Positions 9,171-17,314 of a DNA stretch of 64,000 bases are shown here, piece by piece. Under the pieces are notes generated by a model. The model did no database searches, had not been told where the DNA came from, and was given only the letters and a program-made list of their open reading frames with translations. The stretch is taken from assembly GCF_003951095.1 (NCBI RefSeq), contig NZ_QXGL01000001.1, forward strand, positions 124,001 to 188,000, given 5' to 3'. The DNA is from Bifidobacterium goeldii. GTDB lineage: Bacteria; Actinomycetota; Actinomycetes; Actinomycetales; Bifidobacteriaceae. The first letter of the stretch is position 1. Every line of letters begins with the position of its first letter. Both the position numbers and the translations under genes were made by a program.

Positions 9171-9617
9171 ATGGCCGATATGACAGATCCGATTCCAAGT
9201 GCAGGCGAGACGACCATTATTGGTCTGCCCGCTATTCATATTCCGATTACGTCCACCGGCGATCGTCCTTTGACCACGGAAGATCTTGAGACTATCGCAC
9301 GACTGTCGAGCGGCACGGCGTTGCTGATCTCTACTAGGGGAGCGGTATCCGGTTCGCGCTACTTGCTGGATGAGGATGAAGTGACGGTGGGGCGTGACTC
9401 CCGTGCTGACATCCTGCTTGACGATTCGACGGTATCACGCGCGCATGCGGTATTCCGCCGCACGGGTGACACGTTTACTGTCTATGATTCTGGCAGTTTG
9501 AACGGTACGTATGTGAATCGTCAACGTGTAGATCATAAAGAATTGCACAATGGCGATGAAATCATGATCGGCAAATTCCGTTTGGTATTCTTCACCAAGT
9601 CTGCAGTTGTTTCATGA
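9171..9617 (+). CDS. garA: FHA-domain protein of the GarA/OdhI type
   Basis: GarA/OdhI proteins bind 2-oxoglutarate dehydrogenase and glutamate metabolism enzymes. They are switched off when Ser/Thr kinases phosphorylate an N-terminal ETT motif that then folds onto the FHA domain. Here the 148-residue protein has GETTIIG near residue 13. The FHA domain at about 60-148 has the core GRDSRADILLDD, the phosphothreonine pocket STVSRAHA, and the SLNGTYVN strand. ATG 9171 or the in-frame ATG at 9180 could be used. The gene lies directly before a MerR regulator, as Rv1827-Rv1828 do. The name is by motif and synteny; the target enzymes are not tested here. Confidence 0.85.
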   Translation: MADMTDPIPSAGETTIIGLPAIHIPITSTGDRPLTTEDLETIARLSSGTALLISTRGAVSGSRYLLDEDEVTVGRDSRADILLDDSTVSRAHAVFRRTGDTFTVYDSGSLNGTYVNRQRVDHKELHNGDEIMIGKFRLVFFTKSAVVS

Positions 9618-9692
9618 TGCGAATGCAATTGACCCGTTAAGGTTTGCGGTCGCATTCATGTGACCGCAGCTGTGTGGGAATGGGGGAGTGCG

Positions 9693-10337
9693 ATGGTCAA
9701 CGTAGATGCACATTCGGCACTGCACTTGCATGTGCCGTCTCAATATGTTGATTCGAGCTTCCCCAATGCTGTGCAAGGTGAATTATTCAGCGATGTCGAT
9801 ACGCGTGATGAAAAACGTGGATATCGTGGCACAGTAGCATCCAAAGTAGCAGGTATTACCTATCGCCAGTTGGATTATTGGGCGCGTAAACAGATTGTAG
9901 AACCGTCAATCACGCCGTCTCACGGCTCGGGATCGCGCCGCTTGTATTCGTTTAAAGATGTTGTGATTCTTGCGGTGTCTAAGCGCCTGCTTGATGCTGG
10001 CGTCAATTTGCAAAACGTGACTACAGCTATTGGTTTTCTTACGCAGCGCACTACAGAACAGTTGGCATCTATCACCATCATGTGTGATGGTGAAACTGTC
10101 CATGAATGTACCACGAGCGACCAAATGCTTGAACTGTTGCAGAGCGGCAAAGCAGTGTTTGGCGTATCGGTAGGATCATTGTGGCATCAAATCCAAGATG
10201 CGCTCGAACACGAAGATTATGTTGACCTAACAACAACACCGTCGCGCCGGACTGTAGGCCGTCCGATAGATGAACTAACTGCTGCGCGTTTACGTCGTAA
10301 GCTCGCTCTACAACATGCTGAACGTGAGGCTGCATGA
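9693..10337 (+). CDS. MerR-family transcriptional regulator (Rv1828/FtsR-like)
   Basis: The 214-residue protein has a MerR winged helix-turn-helix starting SKVAGITYRQLDYWARKQIVEPS, with the wing GSRRLYSFKDVVIL (about residues 48-90). A dimerising segment follows, then a C-terminal domain of unknown ligand (VSVGSLWHQIQDALEHEDYVDL). There is no metal-binding cysteine set, so it is not a metal sensor. ATG 9693 is chosen because GGGGGAG lies 5 bp upstream. Its place after the FHA gene matches Rv1828 and corynebacterial FtsR, a regulator of ftsZ; the target here is not shown. Confidence 0.85.
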   Translation: MVNVDAHSALHLHVPSQYVDSSFPNAVQGELFSDVDTRDEKRGYRGTVASKVAGITYRQLDYWARKQIVEPSITPSHGSGSRRLYSFKDVVILAVSKRLLDAGVNLQNVTTAIGFLTQRTTEQLASITIMCDGETVHECTTSDQMLELLQSGKAVFGVSVGSLWHQIQDALEHEDYVDLTTTPSRRTVGRPIDELTAARLRRKLALQHAEREAA

Positions 10338-10714
10338 TACTAACGTTGACTGATGTACTGCCATTCGCGTTATGGGTGTTCGCAGTTATCTGGATGCTTA
10401 TAGTATGCGCAATTTGTATTGTGCGATGCCGATTTGGCACAGGGGAGAAGCACCCCGAAGTTGAGCTGGTCAGCTGGAATGTTATTATCGCGCAAGTGGT
10501 GTCTGTGCTACTCGCAGGTATCCCCTTTATCACGTTTATTTTGCTCGGAGAAGAGATAACTCCTGCAGTTCATGCCTTCTATACTCAGCATCTTGTTATT
10601 GGATCAGCGACAGTTATTGTTCTTGTTTTTGTCGAATTGATGCTTATGTATGTGCAGGCGCGTCGAGCGGATATTACGTTGATTGAACGTAAGCTTCGTG
10701 GGGCGCTTCGATAA
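10334..10714 (+). CDS. Small polytopic membrane protein of unknown function
   Basis: The 126-residue protein overlaps the MerR gene by ATGA, so translation is coupled. It has three hydrophobic helices, at about residues 5-30, 50-72 and 85-110. A charged loop EKHPEVELVSW separates the first two, and a basic end RRADITLIERKLRGALR should face the cytoplasm. I do not recognise the family. It ends the block and is followed by a terminator. Confidence 0.7.
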   Translation: MILTLTDVLPFALWVFAVIWMLIVCAICIVRCRFGTGEKHPEVELVSWNVIIAQVVSVLLAGIPFITFILLGEEITPAVHAFYTQHLVIGSATVIVLVFVELMLMYVQARRADITLIERKLRGALR

Positions 10715-10746
10715 GTTGAGATGGCGTAGATATTGGTGAGGGCGTG

Positions 10747-10767
10747 AGATTAGCAAATCTTTTTTTG
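10747..10767 (+). terminator. Intrinsic terminator of the pgsA-like/DUF881/MerR block
   Basis: AGATT-AGCA-AATCT is followed by a run of seven T. It sits 33 bp after the last gene of the block. Confidence 0.7.
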
Positions 10768-10802
10768 ACATAACCTACCTTATCGGAATTAGAAACACAG
10801 TA

Positions 10803-10841
10803 AAGAAAAAGGATACGCCGGCATATCTACCACACGTATCC
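10803..10841 (-). terminator. Intrinsic terminator of the HAD-rbpA-helY-pafBC strand
   Basis: Read on the minus strand, GGATACG and CGTATCC pair around a 17-base loop, followed by CTTTTTC. It lies 20 bp past the end of the HAD gene. Confidence 0.65.
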
Positions 10842-10860
10842 CGTTGACTGGTACGCCTTG

Positions 10861-11574
10861 TTATGCAAAGTATTGTGCAACAGCGTCGTGCAATTCGCTC
10901 ACATGGTCAATGATGCGATACGCACCGTGCTGCTCAAGTTCGTCAGGCTCAGCGTAACCCCAGCGGCATCCAAGACAATCAAGTCCACATGCAATTGCTC
11001 CATCGACGTCAGTCCAACGATCGCCAACCATCAATGCGCGATCGCCAGCTTGAGCATCAAAGCCGATTTTGTCGAAGCAATATCGAATAACCTGGTCTTT
11101 ATCGAGACGTGAATTGTCACGGCTTGCGCCATAAATACCATCAACCATCGTGTCAAGATGAAAATGCTCACATACAGGTACAGCCTGATATTCAGGTTTG
11201 CAAGTAGCGACAGCAAGATAAAAACCATCAGCGCGTAAAGCAGCAAGCTGTTCAGGAATGCCCTGATACACGCTGTTGTAGAAACGACCTGGAACTTTGC
11301 GCCCGGGATTATTCGGATCATCGAACACAGCTTTGTCAGTGTAATACTCGCGATAAATCTCTACACCGCGGTCAAGTTGATCATCAGGTACGCCATTACG
11401 CTTAAGCGATTCAATAATGGCAGGTCCGATAAATCGGTGCATTTCCTCATCATCGGGCACTGGCAGTCCAAGTCCTTCAAAAGCTTTTTTCGCGCAGGCG
11501 ATGATGCCAGGATCGGATTGGGTAAGCGTGCCATCAAGATCAAGAAGCACAACATTCTTTGGATGCTGAGACAT
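10861..11574 (-). CDS. HAD-family hydrolase, phosphoglycolate-phosphatase-like
   Basis: The 237-residue protein is a Cof/Gph-type HAD phosphatase. Motif I is LLDLDGTLTQSDPG with the nucleophile Asp and acid Asp. Motif II is at VATCKPE, and motif IV is the Mg-binding MVGDRWTDVDGA. A helical cap sits between motifs I and II (residues about 20-85). It probably dephosphorylates a small phospho-metabolite; the substrate cannot be assigned. ATG 11574 is used because GGAGAAGGCC precedes it; upstream in-frame codons have no ribosome site. It is the last gene of a minus-strand run beginning with pafBC. Confidence 0.85.
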   Translation of the reverse strand: MSQHPKNVVLLDLDGTLTQSDPGIIACAKKAFEGLGLPVPDDEEMHRFIGPAIIESLKRNGVPDDQLDRGVEIYREYYTDKAVFDDPNNPGRKVPGRFYNSVYQGIPEQLAALRADGFYLAVATCKPEYQAVPVCEHFHLDTMVDGIYGASRDNSRLDKDQVIRYCFDKIGFDAQAGDRALMVGDRWTDVDGAIACGLDCLGCRWGYAEPDELEQHGAYRIIDHVSELHDAVAQYFA

Positions 11575-11689
11575 GGCCTTCTCCCCTGTGTTGTTTTGCT
11601 GGGTCCATCGACGATTATGCCCGGTCGTATTGACCGGGCATAATGTCACATGTTGTTCACCATGCGTTATGAGTTAGCACATATTACGC

Positions 11690-12037
11690 TCACTCGTAAT
11701 CAGGAATCCAACCTTCGCGATGCATCTGCAAACGCTTCTCGAGCAGCTTTTTCAACTCATCTTCAGAACGACGCTCCAGCAGCATATCCCAGTGCGTACG
11801 AGTCGGCTTGGTAATCTCGTTAGCCTCCTCGTCGCCTTCGCCTTCGCGATGTGCCGTGCTACCGCAACGGCATTCCCACTCGTCAGGAATCTCTGCACCC
11901 TCTGCAAACGGCAGAATGGTACGATGTCCCTTCGGGCAGATGTACGCTACCTCACTGCGCGCCGCAAAATCGACGTTATCATCGGATTCGAGCGACTTCG
12001 CTCCGATGCTCATGCCTCTCAGACTGCGTTCCGCCAT
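11690..12037 (-). CDS. rbpA: RNA polymerase-binding protein RbpA
   Basis: RbpA is an actinobacterial RNA polymerase factor that stabilises open complexes with the principal sigma factor. The 115-residue protein shows the N-terminal tail MAERSLRG-MSIGAKSLE, and a core domain with zinc-type residues (ICPKGH...WECRCG). The basic linker and sigma-interacting helix THWDMLLERRSEDELKKLLEKRL follow. AAGGAGGATCC is a near-perfect ribosome site, fitting an abundant protein. Its presence supports the actinobacterial assignment. Confidence 0.95.
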   Translation of the reverse strand: MAERSLRGMSIGAKSLESDDNVDFAARSEVAYICPKGHRTILPFAEGAEIPDEWECRCGSTAHREGEGDEEANEITKPTRTHWDMLLERRSEDELKKLLEKRLQMHREGWIPDYE

Positions 12038-12125
12038 GGATCCTCCTTATGACCTAACCGTATTACGCTACAAAACAGCTCGGACGTGTAACTTATTCCC
12101 ATTTGATAAATCTGCATTATGCTGG

Positions 12126-14705
12126 TCAGTCAACTCCCGAATAAGCTACAATTCCTCGGTTGACTGCCTTCATCGCTTGATGTGCAACTTGAGCGAGCGG
12201 CTTATCCTCGTGGGGCATATACACTTCCGCAGTGGCGATTTGCTGCAAAATATCTGACAGACGTTTCGCATTACGCACAAAATCACCGCCAGTAAGATCG
12301 CGATCCTTTAACACTGAGGCTAAAGCATCACCATCTGCCCACTCGTATATGATGTCGGCGATACCAAAATCAAGCTTTGCTAACTCGTCAAGACCACCAT
12401 CTTCACACATCATGGCAATGCGTGCATGAACGTTCTCCAACGCGCGTGCGGTACTGGCAACCGGCCCTTGCGCGCCGCCAGGCCAATACCGTGGCTCTCC
12501 CCCAATGCCGCCGCGCGCTTCAAACACGAGCGATGAGAGCACAGAGGCAAGCTCTCGCTCATCCAAACCGTCAAAAATGCCCTCTTCAATAGCTTGTGCA
12601 AGTACTAAATCTTGCTCACTATAAATATGGCGCAACAGTTGGCCGCGCTCGGTCAGTCTCATATCAGCAGTGCCATGCCCATCGTCACCATGCCGTTTGA
12701 GATAACCAAGCTGCACGAGAATAAAGCAAATCTGATCAAATTGGCGGGCAACTGATCCAGTGCGGGATTCGTAGCGACGCTGCACGCGTTCATATTCGCG
12801 CGTCTCGCGCACCCAACGATGACCCCATTTAAGATGCTGCTGTAAGTCAGGGCAATTACGGCACGGATGATGCCGATCTTGTGCTTTGAGCTCGGCAATA
12901 CGTTTATCGAGATTGCGGAATGCGGTACTACGCTCTTGATCTGAACGGAATGCAGTTTGCTTCAGACGGCGACGTTCATTTTTTTCTAAGTCAGACAAGC
13001 GCATACGGATACGCATCAATTCGGCAAAGTCACCGTGCTCGCAATGGAACGCTTGTTCGTATCCTGCAAGAGCGTGACGCAGCGTTGTCATCTGCGATTC
13101 CAACTGCCATGCTGACTCATTCGCTTCCCACTGTGCGAACGAATGGTCGAGTGTGACTCGCGTAGTTTCATAATCACTGGAGTTCAACAAATTCACTGCC
13201 ATATTGAACGTCGCATGGAAGCTAGAATGCAGCGGATACACGCGCTTACTGGACAATGCTGCAGCAGTCGCTGGTACAAAACCGCGATGGTCAACAACAA
13301 TGGCATGCCCAATCGTATCGATACCGCGTCGGCCAGCACGGCCGGTTAACTGGGTGAACTCCCCCGGCGTAAGCGGCACATGCCCGGTACCATCAAACTT
13401 TTCAAGCTTCTCAACAATTACGCAGCGTGCTGGCATATTGATACCGAGCGCCAATGTTTCAGTGGCGAACACCATTTTTACCAGACCTTCTTCGAACAAT
13501 CGTTCGACAATCTGGCGGAATAGTGCCACCATGCCAGCGTGATGCGAAGCAAAGCCCTCTTCAAGTGCAAAACGGAACTTAGAGAAGCCAAGCGCTTTAA
13601 GATCCTCTTGGCTCATCTGGCCTTCGACCATCTCATCAACGATTTGACGAATGCGTCGCATCTCATCTTCGTTTGTCAATTCGAGACCAGCATTGATGCA
13701 TTGCTCAACTGCTTGATCGCAGCCATTGCGCGAAAAAATGAAATAAATGCCAGGCAGCATATCCAAATAATTGAGCTCATCGACAACAGCCCAACGACGT
13801 GGCGTGTATCGCTGAATATCAGGACGCCTACCGCCGCGGGATCCTGCCTTGCCATGACCTTTACGAGGTCGCTCTTCACCACGTCTCCGTGCAGCACGGC
13901 GATCCAATTGGTCAAGCCTATCAACCAACTGCGCGTTCAATTTTGTAGTTTGCTCGCCATGATCATCACGGCGGTACAGATCGAACAATTCCGGTTCAGT
14001 ATCAGCATCCGCCTGTACTAACACATGCTGTTCAAGCGGCACTGGTCGGCGTTCTGAAACCACGAGCTTGGTAGTGCCACGCACTGATTCAATCCAACGT
14101 GAGAAATCTTCAACATTGGATACAGTCGCTGACAAGCCAATAATCCGCACACTATCCGGCAAGTGAATAATCACTTCTTCCCAGACAGGCCCGCGGAACC
14201 GGTCTGCTAGATAGTGCACTTCATCAAGAATGACGTATCGCAGTGCATGAAGCGTTGACGAATGCTCATAGAGCATGTTACGCAACACTTCGGTAGTCAT
14301 AACGACGATGTCTGCTTCAGAGTTAATCGACGTATCGCCAGTGAGCAGACCAACATTGTCAGGCCCATACATGGCGACTAAATCATGGTATTTCTGATTG
14401 CTGAGCGCCTTAATTGGTGTCGTATAAAACGCTTTGACATTATGCTCGCGCGCGAGAAACATTGCGAAATCAGCAACGACCGTTTTGCCGGCGCCAGTGG
14501 GAGCTGCAACAAGCACATTACTGTCATGTTCCAACGCGTCAATAGCGTCACGCTGAAAATCATCCAAATCAAATGGCAACTTGTCAGCAAACTGCGCCGC
14601 TAACGAACGGTTCTGTTCTTGACGCCGCCGGAACGATGCATATCGTTGAGCCGGCGAAAGAGCCCGACTCGCATCGTTTTGCGAAGTGCGATGATGACGT
14701 GCCAT
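12126..14705 (-). CDS. helY: DEAD/DEAH-box helicase of the Ski2/Mtr4 type (HelY)
   Basis: The 859-residue superfamily 2 helicase has Walker A AAPTGAGKT (about residue 68), the Q-motif region before it, motif II LDEVHYL, motif III SATV, and motif VI TQLTGRAGRRGIDTIG. A Ski2-type C-terminal helical domain and DSHCT-like end follow. An Arg-rich insert (about residues 265-300) lies between the two RecA lobes. Family members unwind RNA or DNA in RNA turnover; the precise role in Actinobacteria is unclear. GGGGGAG precedes the ATG. The order helY, small membrane protein, pafBC resembles mycobacteria, where tatC and tatA sit in between. Confidence 0.92.
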   Translation of the reverse strand: MARHHRTSQNDASRALSPAQRYASFRRRQEQNRSLAAQFADKLPFDLDDFQRDAIDALEHDSNVLVAAPTGAGKTVVADFAMFLAREHNVKAFYTTPIKALSNQKYHDLVAMYGPDNVGLLTGDTSINSEADIVVMTTEVLRNMLYEHSSTLHALRYVILDEVHYLADRFRGPVWEEVIIHLPDSVRIIGLSATVSNVEDFSRWIESVRGTTKLVVSERRPVPLEQHVLVQADADTEPELFDLYRRDDHGEQTTKLNAQLVDRLDQLDRRAARRRGEERPRKGHGKAGSRGGRRPDIQRYTPRRWAVVDELNYLDMLPGIYFIFSRNGCDQAVEQCINAGLELTNEDEMRRIRQIVDEMVEGQMSQEDLKALGFSKFRFALEEGFASHHAGMVALFRQIVERLFEEGLVKMVFATETLALGINMPARCVIVEKLEKFDGTGHVPLTPGEFTQLTGRAGRRGIDTIGHAIVVDHRGFVPATAAALSSKRVYPLHSSFHATFNMAVNLLNSSDYETTRVTLDHSFAQWEANESAWQLESQMTTLRHALAGYEQAFHCEHGDFAELMRIRMRLSDLEKNERRRLKQTAFRSDQERSTAFRNLDKRIAELKAQDRHHPCRNCPDLQQHLKWGHRWVRETREYERVQRRYESRTGSVARQFDQICFILVQLGYLKRHGDDGHGTADMRLTERGQLLRHIYSEQDLVLAQAIEEGIFDGLDERELASVLSSLVFEARGGIGGEPRYWPGGAQGPVASTARALENVHARIAMMCEDGGLDELAKLDFGIADIIYEWADGDALASVLKDRDLTGGDFVRNAKRLSDILQQIATAEVYMPHEDKPLAQVAHQAMKAVNRGIVAYSGVD

Positions 14706-14776
14706 CTCTCCCCCAATGCTTGTTAATCGAGTTGCTTAGCGCAGCAGCTTGTATACACGTTCACCGGCATCGCGTC

Positions 14777-14814
14777 AGTCAGTAGAGCAACAAGAATTTG
14801 CCGCTCTACTGACT
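14777..14814 (-). terminator. Long hairpin in the helY leader
   Basis: Perfect 12-base arms (AGTCAGTAGAGC and its complement) enclose 14 bases between the small membrane protein gene and helY. No T-run follows on the minus strand, so attenuation or RNA processing is more likely than full termination. Confidence 0.5.
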
Positions 14815-14817
14815 CTG

Positions 14818-15135
14818 TTAGTCGTTGAAATGCGACCATACCGCCCAACGGTGAGCATGACGAACACGTTGCGCATCCTTACGCTCAATCACCCGAATAT
14901 GTGCGCGCTCGTACCGATCAGTTGCGATTCGCAGCGGCTGCGTGAACAATGGTGGCTCGCTATGTTGCTCGCTGGTGTCAGATTGAGACATGGCATCCAG
15001 CGAGCGGCCCATACGCGCACCAACGTCACCAATAACATGCAGAGCCTTTACCCCGCGCATAACGACGTAAACGCATCCAATGACGATCATTGTCAGCATA
15101 AAGAGCGCAAGCAAGAGCCAAATCCACCAAGGCAT
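14818..15135 (-). CDS. Single-span membrane protein of unknown function
   Basis: The 105-residue protein starts with an N-terminal membrane helix of about 24 residues (PWWIWLLLALFMLTMIVIGC). A hinge-like VMRGVKALHVIGDVGARMGRSLDAM segment that could be an amphipathic helix follows, then a polar tail with several Arg and His. GGAGCGTAACC precedes the ATG, 11 bp behind pafBC. It occupies the place of tatA-tatC in mycobacteria and faintly resembles TatA topology, but it lacks the usual F-G hinge and no TatC is in the window. I cannot name the family. Confidence 0.65.
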   Translation of the reverse strand: MPWWIWLLLALFMLTMIVIGCVYVVMRGVKALHVIGDVGARMGRSLDAMSQSDTSEQHSEPPLFTQPLRIATDRYERAHIRVIERKDAQRVRHAHRWAVWSHFND

Positions 15136-15146
15136 GGTTACGCTCC

Positions 15147-17078
15147 TTACGCAGTTTGAGTGCCAGTATCGTCATGCTGCCCAACACTGAGCTCACGCGT
15201 AGCACGAGCGTTGATCATCGTACGCAGTGTATCCGGCGCAACAGCAGTGATATGACGAGCGTGTGCAATACAGAACGCCACGAACCAAGAGTCAGACGAG
15301 ACAATAAGATGCACTTTTTCGCCTGATTGACAAGGCTCAACCGTTGCCCCCGGCAGCGAGCGAACAAACGACAAATCCGGCTCGTCAGTGATAAACACGG
15401 CGGGCGTACCATTGTCAAAGCTCCACTTGCGCAACTCCCCTACGGGCATATCAGGAACATCAACATGCTTGATAGGCTCAACAACCTCAGCATGTTCAAT
15501 GCGCGCCAAACGCAGCACCTGCCATGTACGAGGCTTTCCATTGGCCTTGTTAATGAGATGATCGCGCGAAACAAACTTCCGACGATCAGCTGGAGTGGCA
15601 TCAAGCACATCAGTCCACACGGCTGCGTAATACACGCCCTCATCCACAAAGATCTTAGAAGGCGCAACAATCTTGCGGCGAGTCCTACCAGCGCCGTCGG
15701 TATATTCCATATCCAACAGAGACTCGGTAGAAATTGCACGCTTTACCACAGAGAAACTGTGCGGCTCCAACTCATAGCCAGTCAAACTCAGCCAAGGAGT
15801 TTCACCAGGCTTCACCAGCTGACGCAACCGCTGATACAGTGATGCGGCTTTCGCACGCTGCGTGTCCGGCAACAATGGCGAATGAGCCAAATAGCTTACC
15901 GACGCGGTCAACATGCTCAAATACTGCGGCGAAATACCCGCCAAACGCTCCAAGCCCAGCGAGTTCGTAGCGGAAACAATGCCTTCAGCGTCAAGCAGAG
16001 ACCAGTCAATATCGAAGAACTGGCTTCCTGCCATTTCACCATCATCAGACACTGTGGTCAGCGTATTGATGTCCTTGTGAATGATGTTGACGAACTTCTT
16101 CAACTCATCGTCAGACTTAGGCTTGCCAATAAACCGCTCAGCCAGTTCAGCCAGAGAAAACTCTTCACCAAGATGCGCCGAAAGGAACAGCATCAGGCGC
16201 AGTCGACGGTCTACTTCGCTGCCTGTCTGGAATGAGGGGCCAGACTTCTTCGGATGGCTCTTTTTCGCATCCGCTTCATCAGGCTCAGGCGTTTTACTGG
16301 AGATCGTCGGCGACACCACGGTGGCACTATTCGCGCTTGCTGACTCGTCAGCTAACACCAGCTTGGTTGCTGCATCAAGACGGCGATTAAACGCGTCAAC
16401 AGCTTCTTGCGGGCTGACAATCGTTGCACCAGGATGTTCAAGAACGAACATCGCCAGATCATCAGAATCGGTGTAAGCCACGTTGATGTTCTCGCCATCA
16501 ACATCTACAGTCGCAGCAAAACGGCGCGAATCAATAACCTTCATCAGTGTCGGCGGGATAGTTTGAGTTCCCAATCCAGGCGCGATTGAGTCCAAGCCAA
16601 GTCCAGGAATTGGCGTTTGCGGCACGCGCGGCGATGTACGCGACGTGTGCTGAGGAACCGGCTGAGCCTGCGTTGAAGACACGGAAATAGAACGTGCCAA
16701 ATAGTTCGCAGCAGCTAGTACCGGCAAATCATCCTGTTCGAAACGCAGACGGATGCGCGGTTCATCGCCAAGTTGAAGACGATAAGAAGCGAAATCCTGA
16801 CCTTCAGATTTTGAAGAGTACTCAGGTTGACGCGACTCAATAGCAATACCCATTGCCGCGAGCTTAGCGCGGTCGCGTTGGAATTGCTTAGCGAATGCAG
16901 CCTTTGCAGCCTGATCTGCAAGCTCACCGTAAGAATCTGCGTAAGCCTTTACGCGTTGCGCAATCTGACGGGAAGTTAACCATTGTGGGAACGCTGACGA
17001 TAATACAGCCAGCACGTCCAACTCATGCTTTCCCCATTTGTCGGAGAAGCGTCGCCTTCCGTTGGTTCCCTCTGCCAT
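15147..17078 (-). CDS. Fused PafB-PafC-type WYL-domain transcriptional regulator
   Basis: PafB and PafC form a heterodimeric WYL regulator of the LexA-independent DNA damage response in mycobacteria. Here one 643-residue protein holds both. Residues 1 to about 240 are PafB-like: the winged helix TSRQIAQRVKAYADSYGE then RDRAKLAAMGIAIESR and a WYL-like core ending GATIVSPQEAVDAFNRR. A low-complexity linker (about 240-280) leads to a PafC-like half. That half has a second helix-turn-helix SLAELAERFIGKP and a WYL domain (DMEYTDGAGRTRRKIVAPSKIF...). A natural fusion is known in some actinobacteria. GAGGACTA precedes the ATG. It is the first gene of the minus-strand run down to the HAD gene. Confidence 0.85.
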   Translation of the reverse strand: MAEGTNGRRRFSDKWGKHELDVLAVLSSAFPQWLTSRQIAQRVKAYADSYGELADQAAKAAFAKQFQRDRAKLAAMGIAIESRQPEYSSKSEGQDFASYRLQLGDEPRIRLRFEQDDLPVLAAANYLARSISVSSTQAQPVPQHTSRTSPRVPQTPIPGLGLDSIAPGLGTQTIPPTLMKVIDSRRFAATVDVDGENINVAYTDSDDLAMFVLEHPGATIVSPQEAVDAFNRRLDAATKLVLADESASANSATVVSPTISSKTPEPDEADAKKSHPKKSGPSFQTGSEVDRRLRLMLFLSAHLGEEFSLAELAERFIGKPKSDDELKKFVNIIHKDINTLTTVSDDGEMAGSQFFDIDWSLLDAEGIVSATNSLGLERLAGISPQYLSMLTASVSYLAHSPLLPDTQRAKAASLYQRLRQLVKPGETPWLSLTGYELEPHSFSVVKRAISTESLLDMEYTDGAGRTRRKIVAPSKIFVDEGVYYAAVWTDVLDATPADRRKFVSRDHLINKANGKPRTWQVLRLARIEHAEVVEPIKHVDVPDMPVGELRKWSFDNGTPAVFITDEPDLSFVRSLPGATVEPCQSGEKVHLIVSSDSWFVAFCIAHARHITAVAPDTLRTMINARATRELSVGQHDDTGTQTA

Positions 17079-17132
17079 TAGTCCTCACGTATCGTTAACA
17101 TTCAATATCAAGTGTGCACGCTCACGTGCGCC

Positions 17133-17155
17133 AACCTCTATGATAGAGGTTTTTT
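17133..17155. promoter_or_regulatory. Palindrome upstream of pafBC
   Basis: AACCTCTA-TGA-TAGAGGTT followed by TTTT on the plus strand lies 55 bp before the pafBC start. No plus-strand gene ends here. It could be an operator in the pafBC promoter region or a stray terminator. Confidence 0.4.
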
Positions 17156-17246
17156 GCGGCGATAAACGGTATTTCGCCAAAAATCATCCGTAAATTCTTT
17201 TTTCTTTTGGACATTGCGGCGTAGGGGGCATTGTATTTACGGTGAT

Positions 17247-17294
17247 TTGCGCCGTAGTGATTACATTGATTACTTAGCAATCAATACGGCGCAA
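17247..17294 (-). terminator. Nested hairpin after the UDP-glucose pyrophosphorylase gene
   Basis: TTGCGCCGTA and TACGGCGCAA pair perfectly, with an inner TTGATT/AATCAA stem. It begins 20 bp after the stop codon, and no long T-run follows. Confidence 0.5.
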
Positions 17295-17314
17295 TGTTCT
17301 GTGAGCTAAATGCC

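Noticed and set aside
14818..15135. Calling the small membrane protein TatA
   Set aside because: The topology is only loosely similar, the hinge residues are missing and no tatC is in the window.
15147..17078. Two separate genes pafB and pafC
   Set aside because: One continuous frame with no internal stop spans both halves, so they are fused.
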